Shown: in pieces, positions 29,090-37,987 of the stretch | Numbering within the stretch: the first letter of the stretch is position 1 | Layout: every line of letters begins with the position of its first letter | Origin: Alphaproteobacteria bacterium | Lineage (GTDB): Bacteria > Pseudomonadota > Alphaproteobacteria > Micropepsales > Micropepsaceae | Length of the DNA: 64,000 nucleotides | Assembly (NCBI GenBank): GCA_947462105.1 | Contig: CANHNJ010000006.1 | Location: 1-64,000 of the forward strand | Direction of reading: 5' to 3' | Program-made: the position numbers and the translations under genes | Notes under the pieces: generated by a model | Seen by the model: the letters and a program-made list of their open reading frames with translations, nothing else | What the model was told of the DNA's origin: nothing | Databases searched by the model: none

Positions 29090-29761
29090 ATGACGCATGA
29101 CCGCATGGCGGTGCTGGGCGCGATGGTGACGCAGGGCGTGGTGCCCGTCTTCTACCACCCCGACACCGAAGTCTGCCTCAAGGTGATCCAGGCCTGCGCC
29201 GATGGCGGGGCCAAGTGCGTCGAGTTCACCAATCGCGGCGATTTCGCGTCGCAGACTTTCCTGGAGGTCTCGCGCCACTTCGCGGCGGCTGACAAGAGCG
29301 TCATCCTGGGCGTGGGTTCGATCATCGACGCGCCCACCGCCGGTCTCTACATCGCCTATGGCGCGAAGTTCGTGGTTGGGCCGGGTTTCAATGTCGATGT
29401 CGCCAAGATCTGCAACCGGCGTAAGATTTCCTACCATCCGGGCTGCGGCTCGGCGACCGAGATCTCCTACGCCGAGGAATGGGGCTGCGAAATCGTCAAG
29501 GTCTTCCCCGGCGGCAGTGTCGGCGGCCCGGACTTCGTCAAGAATGTGCTGGGGCCGATGCCCTGGAGCAAGATCATGCCCACCGGTGGCGTCGACACGT
29601 CCGAAGAGTCGCTGAAGAAATGGTTCGGCGCGGGCATCGTCGCCTGCGGCATTGGCTCGAACCTGATCACCAAGGAACTGCTTGCGGCAAAGGATTATGC
29701 CGGCATCGAGAAGAAGGTGCGCGAAACCGTGGCGCTGATCGCGCGCCTGCGCGGGGCGTGA
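29090..29761 (+). CDS. eda: 2-dehydro-3-deoxyphosphogluconate aldolase
   Basis: It splits 2-keto-3-deoxy-6-phosphogluconate to pyruvate and glyceraldehyde-3-phosphate (Entner-Doudoroff and uronate pathways). Of its 223 residues, Glu45 (CVEFTNRGD) and the Schiff-base Lys137 (CEIVKVFPGG) match the E. coli catalytic pair, and YHPGCGSATEISYAEEWG covers the phosphate-site loop, slightly divergent from the usual PGCLTPTE. A strong GGGAGG ribosome site precedes it. It overlaps the following kinase gene by one base (TGATG); the pair forms the standard KDG-to-pyruvate module. Confidence 0.92.
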   Translation: MTHDRMAVLGAMVTQGVVPVFYHPDTEVCLKVIQACADGGAKCVEFTNRGDFASQTFLEVSRHFAAADKSVILGVGSIIDAPTAGLYIAYGAKFVVGPGFNVDVAKICNRRKISYHPGCGSATEISYAEEWGCEIVKVFPGGSVGGPDFVKNVLGPMPWSKIMPTGGVDTSEESLKKWFGAGIVACGIGSNLITKELLAAKDYAGIEKKVRETVALIARLRGA

Positions 29762-30858
29762 TGGCGGACATTCTCAACATCCGTCCGGCGTCCGGCGCGA
29801 AATGGGATTGCGTCGCACTGGGCGAGGTGATGTTGCGGCTGGACCCCGGGGCGGGCCGCGTGCGTACCGCCCGCAGCTTCCAGGTCTGGGAAGGCGGCGG
29901 CGAATACAATGTCGCCCGCGCCATCCACAAATGCTTTGGCCTGCGCGCCAGTGTGGTGACGGCGCTGCCGAAAAACGACCTGGGCTGGCTGGTGGAAGAT
30001 TTCATCGGCCAGGGCGGCGTCGATGCCAGCCACATTGTCTGGCGCGATTTCGACGGGCTGGGCCGCAACACCCGCGTCGGCCTCAATTTCACCGAGCGCG
30101 GCTTCGGCCTGCGCCCGCCCCTGGGCTGCGTTGATCGCGCCAACAGCGCCGCCTCGCAGATACGTCCCGGCGACGTGAACTGGGACAGGCTGTTCGGCGA
30201 GGAAGGCGTGCGCTGGTTCCATACCGGCGGCATCTTCGCGGCGCTGTCTTCCAGCACCGCCGAGACGGTGATCGAGGCGGTGGAAGCCGCGCGCCGTCAC
30301 GGCACCATCGTCTCCTACGACGTCAATTACCGCGCCTCGCTGTGGAACGCCTTGGGTGACCGGGCGGCAGTCCAGAAGATCACGCGCGCCATTGCGCAGA
30401 AGGTCGATGTGATGATCGGCCATGCCGCCGATTTCGCGCCCTGCTTCGGCGTCGAAGGCATCGATCTGGGCGATGCGCCCAATTCCGCCGAAGCGTTCAA
30501 ACAGGCGATGCCCGCCATTCTCAAGGCGTTCCCGAATTTCAAGGTGGTGGCGACGCCCTTGCGCGAGGCCGAAAGCGCCACGCGCAACGACTGGTCGGCG
30601 ATTCTGCATGCCGGCGGCGCCTTCCACCAGCCGCCGCTGCGCGAGAATCTGGAAATCTATGACCGCGTCGGCGGCGGTGATGGCTTTGCCTCCGGCGTCA
30701 TCTACGGCTTCCTGGCGGGCAAGGGTGCACAAGCCGCCGTGGGCTATGGCGCGGCGCATGGCGCGCTGGCCATGACCACGCCCGGCGACACCTCGATGGC
30801 GAACCTGTCTGAGGTCGAAGCCGTGATGAAGGGTGCGGGCGCCCGCGCAATCCGTTGA
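29761..30858 (+). CDS. kdgK: 2-keto-3-deoxygluconate kinase (PfkB family)
   Basis: A 365-residue ribokinase-fold sugar kinase. The N-terminal substrate motif GEGGGEYNVAR-like stretch (WEGGGEYNVARAIHKCFG) and the C-terminal ATP/catalytic motif YDRVGGGDGFASGVIYGF identify the PfkB family. The coupling to the KDPG aldolase gene makes KDG the most likely substrate: the kinase makes KDPG and the aldolase splits it. The start ATG overlaps the aldolase stop. An upstream extension in the same frame is a shadow of eda. Confidence 0.88.
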   Translation: MADILNIRPASGAKWDCVALGEVMLRLDPGAGRVRTARSFQVWEGGGEYNVARAIHKCFGLRASVVTALPKNDLGWLVEDFIGQGGVDASHIVWRDFDGLGRNTRVGLNFTERGFGLRPPLGCVDRANSAASQIRPGDVNWDRLFGEEGVRWFHTGGIFAALSSSTAETVIEAVEAARRHGTIVSYDVNYRASLWNALGDRAAVQKITRAIAQKVDVMIGHAADFAPCFGVEGIDLGDAPNSAEAFKQAMPAILKAFPNFKVVATPLREAESATRNDWSAILHAGGAFHQPPLRENLEIYDRVGGGDGFASGVIYGFLAGKGAQAAVGYGAAHGALAMTTPGDTSMANLSEVEAVMKGAGARAIR

Positions 30859-31751
30859 AACGTTTCGCACCCCTGTTGCTGCTGCTATTCGTCTGCGGCG
30901 CACAGGCCCAGGAACAGAAGACGCGCGAATTCCGCGAATGTCCGGAATGCCCCATCATGGTGGGCATGCCGGCCGGCCGTTTTGCGATGGGCAGTCCGGT
31001 CGCGGAAGCCAGCCGCTTTGAAAGCGAAGGCCCGCAACGCGTCGTCAGCGTGAAGGCCTTCGCCCTGGCGAAATACCCCGTCAGTAGCGGTGAATTTCTC
31101 GTCTTCCTGCGCGCCACCGGCTATCGCCCCGCGCCCTGCAACGCCTTGCTGGGCTTTGGCTGGAAGGTCGCAGGACGGGGACTGGTCTATGCGCCCCAGG
31201 ACCAGGAGCCCAGCGATTGGCCTGCGGTATGCCTCGACCACAAGGATGCGCGCGCCTATGCCGCCTGGGTCAATGCCCGCGCCCGCGCCGCCAATCCTGC
31301 TCTGACCCGTGATCCCTATCGCCTGCCATCCGAGGCGGAGTGGGAGTATGCCGCGCGCGGCGGTACCGCCACCGCCCGCTGGTGGGGCAACGAGATCGGG
31401 GACGGCAAGGCCAACTGCAATGGCTGCGGCAGCGCCTATGATCGCAGCCTGCTGGCGCCGGTGCATGCGTTCCAGCCCAATGCCTTCGGGCTCTACACGA
31501 TGCTGGGTAATGCCTGGCAATGGGTGGATGATTGCTGGCATCCCAACTATCAGGGCGCGCCCGCCGATGGCGGGGTCTGGGCCGGCGGCGATTGCAGCCG
31601 CCATGTGCTGCGCGGCGGGTCGTGGAGCAATATTCCCGCCTTTGTCCGCGCGGCGGCGCGCAATGGTGCCCCCAACAACAGCGACGATCCGAAATCGATC
31701 TCAGACTATTCCAGCCTGGCGACGTTCCGGCTGGCGCGCGATCTGCCTTAA
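30855..31751 (+). CDS. exported FGE-sulfatase-fold protein without the FGE cysteines
   Basis: A 298-residue SUMF1/FGE-fold protein with a signal peptide (LLLLLFVCGAQA). Fold markers: VGMPAGRFAMGSP, the EAEWEYAARGGTATARWW region, LYTMLGNAWQWVDDCW and HVLRGGSWSNIPAFVRAAAR. True formylglycine-generating enzymes carry a Cys pair just after GGSW; here that segment reads SNIPAF, so that activity is not expected. Related proteins act in other oxidative or binding roles; function is unknown. The start is TTG, overlapping the kinase stop as TTGA, so it is the third gene of the eda-kdgK operon. Confidence 0.8.
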   Translation: MKRFAPLLLLLFVCGAQAQEQKTREFRECPECPIMVGMPAGRFAMGSPVAEASRFESEGPQRVVSVKAFALAKYPVSSGEFLVFLRATGYRPAPCNALLGFGWKVAGRGLVYAPQDQEPSDWPAVCLDHKDARAYAAWVNARARAANPALTRDPYRLPSEAEWEYAARGGTATARWWGNEIGDGKANCNGCGSAYDRSLLAPVHAFQPNAFGLYTMLGNAWQWVDDCWHPNYQGAPADGGVWAGGDCSRHVLRGGSWSNIPAFVRAAARNGAPNNSDDPKSISDYSSLATFRLARDLP

Positions 31752-31794
31752 CAGTCAGGGCGACCCGAGTTGCGACGGATGGGGGTTCATTGAA

Positions 31795-32478
31795 CTAGCG
31801 CGCCGCATCGCGCGGACTAAGCGCGATGGTCAGCACCGTCGTCTTGGGCCAATTTCCGGGCGGCATGGCAATCGGCGACGACAGCATCGCGGCATTGCGG
31901 GCGCCGATTGCCATGCTGCGGAATAGCAGATTGCCGTCGAATTCCTGGCGGTCGAGGATGGTGATGTCCGTGATCTCGCCCTTGTTGCTCACGGTCAGCC
32001 GCAGCAGCACGGCCTGTTCGCGCCGCTGCCGGTTGGTCAGCACCGGCATCCAGCGCCGCATGATCTGCATACGGATGAAATCGGCCAGCGCCACGCCGCC
32101 GCCGCCCGTGCCGGTGCCACCCGTGCCATTGCCCAGGGTGAGCGGCCCGTCCGCAGCCCGCAACCGCGACAGCGCCTGCAGCTTGGCGGTGAGGGCGTCT
32201 TCCTCGGGCTGCACGCTCTCCTGTGGCGGCACCGCCGCTGCGCGGGGCGCGCGGGCGGGCGGCGCCGGGCTGCCAAGGCGCGGCTGGGGCGGCGTGGCCG
32301 GGGTGAGCTGCACCGCCACCAGTTCCACTGGCAGGAAAGGCGGTGGCGCGGTCAGCAAGGGCTGTTGCGTCACATACCAGAGCGCCGCCAGCATGAGCGC
32401 CAGGTGCAGCCCGACCGACAGCATCCATCCGGCGGGATGGCGCGGGTCGGGCGGCTGGAAGGGCAGGGGGCGCTCCAT
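31795..32478 (-). CDS. TonB/TolA-like energy-transducer protein
   Basis: A 227-residue protein with one N-terminal membrane helix (WMLSVGLHLALMLAALWYV), a Pro/Ala-rich periplasmic spacer (residues 45-95, PPFLPVE then TPPQPRLGSPAPPARAP) and a Gly-rich hinge. A C-terminal domain follows (IMRRWMPVLTNRQRREQAVL, LRLTVSNKGEITDITILDRQ) resembling TonB/TolA C-terminal folds. It may couple inner-membrane energy to outer-membrane receptors, such as the one at 25-28 kb, but no exbB/exbD lie nearby. TolA-like is an alternative label. It is convergent with the FGE-fold gene. Confidence 0.75.
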   Translation of the reverse strand: MERPLPFQPPDPRHPAGWMLSVGLHLALMLAALWYVTQQPLLTAPPPFLPVELVAVQLTPATPPQPRLGSPAPPARAPRAAAVPPQESVQPEEDALTAKLQALSRLRAADGPLTLGNGTGGTGTGGGGVALADFIRMQIMRRWMPVLTNRQRREQAVLLRLTVSNKGEITDITILDRQEFDGNLLFRSMAIGARNAAMLSSPIAMPPGNWPKTTVLTIALSPRDAAR

Positions 32479-32599
32479 CGCGCCATTCTAGCCAAGTCGA
32501 ATGGTATTTGCCCCTTAACTCTCCTTGGGTTATGCAGCTTTTTGTGTGGTCGCGGTCCCGGACGGAAAACCGCTACACACGTTTCCTGGGACCGCTGCT

Positions 32600-33211
32600 G
32601 TGAAGATCAAGCTCCACCAGAACGACCTGCCGGACGGGCTCGACCTCGGCCCGCTGGTCGCCATCGACACCGAGACGCTGGGCCTGAACCCCTTCCGCGA
32701 CCGGCTCTGCCTGGCGCAGATGTCGTCGGGCGACGGCGTCTGCCATGCCGTGCAGTTCGCGGCGGGCGCCTATGCTGCGCCCAATCTCAAGCGCATGCTG
32801 GCCGACCCCAAGGTCACCAAGCTGTTCCACTTCGCCCGCTTCGACGTGGCGATGTTCCAGCGCCATCTCGGCGTGACGGTGTCGCCGGTCTATTGCACCA
32901 AGATCGCCTCCAAACTGGTGCGGACCTATACCGACAAGCATGGCCTGAAGGACCTGGTGCGCGAACTGCTGGGCGTGGACCTGTCAAAGGAGCAGCAAAG
33001 CTCCGACTGGGGTGCGGCGGCGCTGAGCGACAAGCAGCTCGCCTATGCCGCCAATGATGTCGCCCATCTGCACGAACTGAAGAAGGCGCTGGACATCATG
33101 CTGGCGCGCGAAGGCCGCACCCATCTGGCGCAGGCCTGCTTCGATTTCCTGCCCACCCGCGCTGGACTGGATCTGGCGGGCTGGGGCGAAACCGACATCT
33201 TCGCGCACTAG
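32600..33211 (+). CDS. rnd: ribonuclease D-like 3'-5' exonuclease (short form)
   Basis: A 203-residue DEDD exonuclease domain without the HRDC domains of E. coli RNase D; this short form is common in alphaproteobacteria. Exo I Asp/Glu lie in LVAIDTETLGLNP, Exo II in KLFHFARFDVAMFQRHL and Exo III in LAYAANDVAHLHELKK. The start is the GTG at 32600 (VKIKLHQNDLPDG); the frame is open 75 bases further upstream but that part has no homology. Roles in tRNA 3'-end maturation are known for the family. Confidence 0.88.
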   Translation: MKIKLHQNDLPDGLDLGPLVAIDTETLGLNPFRDRLCLAQMSSGDGVCHAVQFAAGAYAAPNLKRMLADPKVTKLFHFARFDVAMFQRHLGVTVSPVYCTKIASKLVRTYTDKHGLKDLVRELLGVDLSKEQQSSDWGAAALSDKQLAYAANDVAHLHELKKALDIMLAREGRTHLAQACFDFLPTRAGLDLAGWGETDIFAH

Positions 33212-33236
33212 GCGCGGTCCTTTTGCATCGTGGGTT

Positions 33237-33278
33237 CGTCGCGCGTGCTCACGGGCTACAAGCCCGCTGCGCGCGACG
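33237..33278. repeat. nested hairpin, possibly a dispersed palindromic element
   Basis: Outer 9-bp arms CGTCGCGCG and CGCGCGACG and an inner stem GGGCT/AGCCC form a two-level hairpin 25 bases after the RNase D stop. No T-run follows. The form resembles REP-type intergenic palindromes, but copy number cannot be judged from one window. Confidence 0.45.
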
Positions 33279-33389
33279 CTCCTGCCCACGCCGCAAAATT
33301 CCTCGCGCCGGGGTCAGCCGCCCCTAGCCGTCTCTTGCGGTACGAAAGCGGATGGTCCAAACTTGGCATGAAATTCGCGTGTCCGGGCG

Positions 33390-33418
33390 TCGACGCCGCG
33401 TGGTTAAAATATTATAAC
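33390..33418 (+). promoter_or_regulatory. candidate sigma-70 promoter of the kdsD-lpt-rpoN operon
   Basis: TCGACG (33390-33395), exactly 17 bases, then TATAAC (33413-33418), in a short AT-rich patch 17 bases before the kdsD ATG. The -10 matches 5 of 6 consensus positions. A leader of only about 10 nt is implied. Confidence 0.5.
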
Positions 33419-33434
33419 GATACCAAAGGCATAG

Positions 33435-34430
33435 ATGAACGCCGCCAAACCCGCGCTCAAGTCTGTGGGATGCCCCCTGGAGGCCGATCTGGCCGCTGCC
33501 CGGCGCGTGCTGGGTCTGGCCAGCGAAGCCCTGTCGGCCCTGTCTGGCGGGCTGGACGGGTCTTTCAGCAAGGCGGTCGACACCATCCTGGCGGCAAAAG
33601 GCCGTGTCATTGTCTCGGGCATGGGCAAGTCGGGCCATGTCGGGCGCAAGGTTGCCGCTACGCTCTCATCCACCGGCACGCCCGCCCATTTCGTTCATCC
33701 CGCCGAAGCCGCGCATGGCGACATGGGCGCGATCACGCCGGATGATGTGCTGCTGCTGCTGTCCAAGGGTGGCGAGACCGAGGAGCTGGCGCATCTCATC
33801 ACCTATGCCAAGCGCTTCCACATCCCGGTGATTGCCATCGCCTGCCGGGATGACTCCACCCTGATGCGCGCCGCCGATGTGGCGCTGCTGCTGCCCGATG
33901 CGCCGGAAAGCTGCGCCATCGGCATGGCGCCCACCACCTCCACCACCATGATGATGGCGCTGGGCGATGCGCTGGCGGTGGCGCTGATGGAACGGCGCGG
34001 CTTCGACGCCGACCGCTATCGTGATTTCCATCCCGGCGGTTCACTGGGCCGGGCCTTGATCCGTGTTTCCGACCTGATGCACACGGGCAGCGAAGTCCCG
34101 CTCTGTGGCCAGGATGCGCCGATGCAGGAAGTTCTGCTGGCGATGGCGTCCGGGCGGCTGGGCTGTGTCGGTATCGTCGATGGTGCGGGCGCGCTGGCCG
34201 GCATCGTCACCGATGGTGATATCCGCCGCCATGCCACCAAGGGGCTTGAGGGCCGCGCCGCCCGCGATGTCATGACCCGCGATCCCAAGGTCGCCGCGCC
34301 CGGGAAGCTGGCCGCCGAAGCGCTGGCGCTGATGACCGAGAAGAATATCACCCAGCTTTTCGTGCTGGAGGATGCCCGGCCCATCGGCGTGCTGCATATC
34401 CATGATTGCCTGCGCGCGGGGCTGGCATGA
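33435..34430 (+). CDS. kdsD: D-arabinose-5-phosphate isomerase
   Basis: It converts ribulose-5-phosphate to arabinose-5-phosphate, the first step to the LPS sugar Kdo. The 331-residue protein has an N-terminal SIS domain (VIVSGMGKSGHVGRKVAATL, HPAEAAHGDMGAIT) and two C-terminal CBS domains (MHTGSEVPL... and VMTRDPKVAAPG...). The catalytic-region motif DFHPGGSLGRALIRVSDLMH joins them. It overlaps lptC, so Kdo supply and LPS transport genes are transcribed together. Confidence 0.95.
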   Translation: MNAAKPALKSVGCPLEADLAAARRVLGLASEALSALSGGLDGSFSKAVDTILAAKGRVIVSGMGKSGHVGRKVAATLSSTGTPAHFVHPAEAAHGDMGAITPDDVLLLLSKGGETEELAHLITYAKRFHIPVIAIACRDDSTLMRAADVALLLPDAPESCAIGMAPTTSTTMMMALGDALAVALMERRGFDADRYRDFHPGGSLGRALIRVSDLMHTGSEVPLCGQDAPMQEVLLAMASGRLGCVGIVDGAGALAGIVTDGDIRRHATKGLEGRAARDVMTRDPKVAAPGKLAAEALALMTEKNITQLFVLEDARPIGVLHIHDCLRAGLA

Positions 34431-35092
34431 TGGCGAGCGAGCCCGTGTCACCCGTTCACAAGGCGCCGCGCTACGACTGGACGGCGCGGGCCCGCACCAC
34501 CATCCTCGACGCCAAGCGCTACACCCGTTTCGTCACGCGCATGAAGCGGGTGCTGTCGCTTTCCGCCTTCGCCATCATCTTTGCGGTGCTGGCCTTCTTC
34601 TTCGTCCAGCGCGCCCCGCATGAACTGGGCCTGAGCTATGAGCGCATGGGCACGATCGAGAACGATCTCGCCATGATCAATCCGCGCCTCACCGGCGCCG
34701 ATGCCAAGGGCCACCCCTTTGTTATCACCGCCAAGCAGGCGGTGCAGGATGCCAGCAATCCCAAGCGCGCCACGCTCAAGACCATCGAGGCCGACATGAC
34801 CACGCCCCAGGGCTGGGTCAACGCCAGGGCCGGGCAGGGCGTGGTGGACATGGCGGCGCACTCGCTGGAGCTGGCAGGCGGCCTCGATCTCTACACCGAT
34901 ACCGGCTTCACCCTGCATACCCAGAGCGCTTCGGTCGATCTCAAGGGCAATGTGGTGCGCGGTTCGCAGCCCATGACCGGGCAGGGCCCGATGGGCACGA
35001 TGCGCGCCGATACCTTTCACTTTGACCGCAATGCCGGGCTGCTGACGCTGGCGGGCCGGGTGGGCATGACCATGTCGGGGAAAAGCCGATGA
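34427..35092 (+). CDS. lptC: LPS export protein LptC
   Basis: A bitopic inner-membrane protein that passes LPS from the LptBFG extractor to LptA. It has 221 residues, with a Lys/Arg-rich cytoplasmic start, one membrane helix (VLSLSAFAIIFAVLAFFFVQ), then a periplasmic beta-jellyroll with repeated short strands (ARAGQGVVDMAAHSLELAGG). Sequence conservation in LptC is low, so the call leans on size, topology and position between kdsD and lptA. ATGA overlaps with both neighbours. The ATG at 34430 is an alternative start. Confidence 0.85.
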   Translation: MMASEPVSPVHKAPRYDWTARARTTILDAKRYTRFVTRMKRVLSLSAFAIIFAVLAFFFVQRAPHELGLSYERMGTIENDLAMINPRLTGADAKGHPFVITAKQAVQDASNPKRATLKTIEADMTTPQGWVNARAGQGVVDMAAHSLELAGGLDLYTDTGFTLHTQSASVDLKGNVVRGSQPMTGQGPMGTMRADTFHFDRNAGLLTLAGRVGMTMSGKSR

Positions 35093-35586
35093 GACTATTC
35101 GTGGTAACGCTGTTTCTGCTGGGCTCGGCCACCGCCGCGCTGGCGCAGGGCGGCAAATGCGAAGTGCAGGTCAATTCCGACAAGTTCATCGCTGACCTCA
35201 ACGGCAAGAGCGGCCAGTTCGTCGGCAATGTCGTGGTCAGCCAGTGCGACACGAAAATCCGCGCCGACCAGGTGCGCATCACCACTGTCAATGGCGGGGC
35301 CGACAAGGTGACGGCGACCGGCAATGTGGTGGTGGATTCGCCCAAGTCCGGCATCGTCACCGGCGGCAACGGCGTCTATGACGTCACCCGCCGTGTCGTG
35401 ACCATGGCCGGCAATGTCGTGCTCAAGCGCGGCAAGGATGTGATGCGCGGGCCGCAGCTCACGGTGAACCTCGTCACGGGCCAGGCGACGGTCGGCGGCG
35501 CGGCGGCGACGGTGGCAGGCGGCCAGCCGCAGCAGCCGCCACAGCGTGTTCAGGCCATCTTCTCCCAGTCATCCCAGGGGCAATAA
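35089..35586 (+). CDS. lptA: LPS transport periplasmic protein LptA
   Basis: The periplasmic bridge protein for LPS transport, 165 residues with a signal peptide (LFVVTLFLLGSATAALAQG) and an OstA-type beta-jellyroll: QVNSDKFIADLNGKSGQFVG, NVVVSQCDTKIRADQVRIT, GIVTGGNGVYDVTRRVVTMA and NVVLKRGKDVMRGPQLTVNL. The tail is Gln/Pro-rich (QPQQPPQRVQ). It overlaps lptC by 4 nt and precedes lptB. Confidence 0.92.
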   Translation: MRLFVVTLFLLGSATAALAQGGKCEVQVNSDKFIADLNGKSGQFVGNVVVSQCDTKIRADQVRITTVNGGADKVTATGNVVVDSPKSGIVTGGNGVYDVTRRVVTMAGNVVLKRGKDVMRGPQLTVNLVTGQATVGGAAATVAGGQPQQPPQRVQAIFSQSSQGQ

Positions 35587-35618
35587 CCGCTTTCATGGTT
35601 CCTTAAGCACAAACGGGC

Positions 35619-36431
35619 ATGATTTTTGCCATGACATTCGATGACGCCGCCAACACCAGTGATACTGCCGAAAACGGCATGGGATCGCGCCTGCATGCCG
35701 TCGAAGGCGGCAAGGGCCTGGTGGTCAGCCGCATCGGCAAGAGCTTCAACAAACGTCCCGTGGTGCGTGGCGTCTCGCTCACCCTCAAGCGCGGCGAGGC
35801 TGTGGGCCTGCTGGGTCCCAACGGCGCGGGCAAGACCACCTGCTTCTACATGATCTCCGGCCTGATCGCCGCTGACACCGGCAGCATCGAAGTGGATGGC
35901 CATGACGTCACCCGCCTGCCCATGTATCGCCGCGCCCGTCTGGGCATCGGCTACCTGCCGCAGGAAGCCTCGATCTTCCGCGGCCTCACTGCCGAACAGA
36001 ATATCCGCGCCACCGCCGAACTGATGGAGCCCGATCCGGCCCGCCTGGATGCGATGGTCGAGGAATTGCTGGCCGAGTTCGGCATCACCCATATCCGCAA
36101 CACGCCCTCCATCGCCCTGTCGGGCGGCGAGCGCCGCCGCGTCGAGATCGCGCGCGCGCTGGCGACGCATCCTTCCTACATCCTGCTCGACGAACCCTTT
36201 GCGGGCATCGATCCCATCGCGGTGGGTGAGATACGCGCCCTGGTCAAGCATCTCAAGGATCGCGGCATCGGCGTCCTGATCACCGACCACAATGTCCGGG
36301 ATGCGTTGGACGTCATCGACCGCGCCTACATCCTACATGACGGCCAGGTGCTGAAGGAAGGCACCCCGGCGGAGATCGTCAGCGACCGGGATGTGCGGCG
36401 CGTCTACCTGGGAGAGAAATTCTCCCTCTAG
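35619..36431 (+). CDS. lptB: LPS export ATPase LptB
   Basis: The cytoplasmic ATPase that drives LPS extraction with LptF/LptG (not in this window). Walker A GPNGAGKTTCFYMI, Q-loop GYLPQEASIFRGLTAEQN, signature SGGERRRVEIARAL, Walker B YILLDEPFAGIDPIAV and switch His in LITDHNVRDAL are all present. It has 270 residues with a 25-residue N-terminal extension before the ABC core. ATG 35631 and 35679 are alternative starts because ribosome sites are weak. It is followed by rpoN after only 2 bases. Confidence 0.95.
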   Translation: MIFAMTFDDAANTSDTAENGMGSRLHAVEGGKGLVVSRIGKSFNKRPVVRGVSLTLKRGEAVGLLGPNGAGKTTCFYMISGLIAADTGSIEVDGHDVTRLPMYRRARLGIGYLPQEASIFRGLTAEQNIRATAELMEPDPARLDAMVEELLAEFGITHIRNTPSIALSGGERRRVEIARALATHPSYILLDEPFAGIDPIAVGEIRALVKHLKDRGIGVLITDHNVRDALDVIDRAYILHDGQVLKEGTPAEIVSDRDVRRVYLGEKFSL

Positions 36432-36433
36432 CC

Positions 36434-37939
36434 ATGGCAGCAATCGGTCAAAGAATGGAAATGCGCCAGGGCCAGTCCCTGGTCATGACGCCCCAGCTGC
36501 AGCAGGCCATCAAGCTGCTGCAACTGTCGAACGTCGAGCTTGCGGATTATTGCGAGCAGGAGCTGGAAAAGAACCCGATCCTGGATCGCGATGATGCCGG
36601 TCCCGGCCCAATCGAGGCCGATGTCCCGCGCGAAGCCGCCACCGTCAATGAACGCGCCGACGAGGCGCTGTCGCGCGATGATTTCTCCAAGACCTCCGAC
36701 CTCGACCAGTCGGCACATGACAACATGTATGACTCGGGCGAGGCGCCGGCCACGGCCAGTATGCCCGCGCCCGGCGGCGAAGCCTCGCTGACCGACTGGA
36801 CTCAGGCCAAGTCCGGCGGCGGCTTCGACGAGGAGGGCATGGAGTCCTCCATTGCCGCCGAGTTGTCGCTGAAGGATCACCTGGAAGCACAGCTCGCCAT
36901 CGCGGCCCTGACGCCGGAAGACCGCCTGATCTGCCTGGCGCTGATCGACGGCATCGACGAGGCCGGTTACCTGCGCGCCGAATTGGGCGATATCGTCGAA
37001 AAGCTGGGCTGCGAGATCGAGGATGTCGATGCCGTGCTGGGCGTGCTGAAGGGTTTCGATCCCGTCGGCGTCGCCGCCCGCGATCTTTCCGAATGTCTCG
37101 CCATCCAGCTCAAGGCGCAGGACCGTCTTGATCCCGCGATGGCGGTACTGCTGACGCGGCTCGACCTTTTGGCCCGCCGCGACATTGCCCAGCTTTGCGC
37201 GCTTTGCAGCGTCGATGCCGAAGACATTGCCGACATGCTGGCGGAAATCCGCGGCCTCAATCCCAAGCCCGGCCTGGCCTTCGGTTCGGAGCGGGTCGCG
37301 CCGGTGGTGCCCGACGTCTTTGTCCGGGTGGGCCCCGATGGTGGCTGGCATGTCGAACTTAACACCGACACGCTGCCGCGCCTGCTGGTCAACAACCGCT
37401 ATTACACCCAGGTTTCCAAGACGGCGCGCGGCAAGGACGACAAATCCTACCTCGCAGATTGCCTCAACAACGCCAACTGGCTGGTCAAGAGCCTGGACCA
37501 GCGCGCCAAGACCATCCTGAAGGTCGCCACCGAGATCGTGCGCCAGCAGGATGCCTTCCTCACCTATGGCGTGCGCCACCTGCGGCCGCTGAATTTGCGC
37601 ATGATCGCCGACGCCATCTCGATGCATGAATCGACGGTCAGCCGCGTCACCTCGAACAAGTATGTCGCCACGCCGCGCGGGCTGTTCGAACTGAAATACT
37701 TCTTCACCGCCTCGATCCAGTCGGTGAACGGCGCCGAATCACACAGCGCCGAAGCGGTGCGCGACCGCATCAAGGAAATGATCGACAAGGAAGAGGCCAA
37801 GGATATCCTCTCCGACGACCGCATCGTTTCCCTGCTGACCGCAGACGGCGTCAATATCGCCCGCCGCACGGTGGCGAAATACCGCGAAGCGATGCGGATT
37901 CCCTCCTCGGTCGAGCGCCGCCGCCTCAAGACCGGCTGA
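36434..37939 (+). CDS. rpoN: RNA polymerase sigma-54 factor
   Basis: The 501-residue sigma-54 factor. The N-terminal activator-interacting region (GQSLVMTPQLQQAIKLLQLS) is followed by an acidic linker, the core-binding domain, the helix-turn-helix (MIADAISMHESTVSRVTSNK) and the RpoN box ARRTVAKYREAMRIPSS that reads the -24 element. The lptB-rpoN-ptsN order is widely conserved in proteobacteria. Translation is probably coupled to lptB (2-base gap). A possible sigma-54 site lies upstream of the whole operon. Confidence 0.96.
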   Translation: MAAIGQRMEMRQGQSLVMTPQLQQAIKLLQLSNVELADYCEQELEKNPILDRDDAGPGPIEADVPREAATVNERADEALSRDDFSKTSDLDQSAHDNMYDSGEAPATASMPAPGGEASLTDWTQAKSGGGFDEEGMESSIAAELSLKDHLEAQLAIAALTPEDRLICLALIDGIDEAGYLRAELGDIVEKLGCEIEDVDAVLGVLKGFDPVGVAARDLSECLAIQLKAQDRLDPAMAVLLTRLDLLARRDIAQLCALCSVDAEDIADMLAEIRGLNPKPGLAFGSERVAPVVPDVFVRVGPDGGWHVELNTDTLPRLLVNNRYYTQVSKTARGKDDKSYLADCLNNANWLVKSLDQRAKTILKVATEIVRQQDAFLTYGVRHLRPLNLRMIADAISMHESTVSRVTSNKYVATPRGLFELKYFFTASIQSVNGAESHSAEAVRDRIKEMIDKEEAKDILSDDRIVSLLTADGVNIARRTVAKYREAMRIPSSVERRRLKTG

Positions 37940-37987
37940 GCCAGAACCAGTGATTCTTGCTGTAAAATCAGCAGGGCTGGCGCAAGA

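Noticed and set aside
30855-31751. Calling this a formylglycine-generating enzyme
   Set aside because: The catalytic cysteine pair is missing, so only the fold can be claimed.
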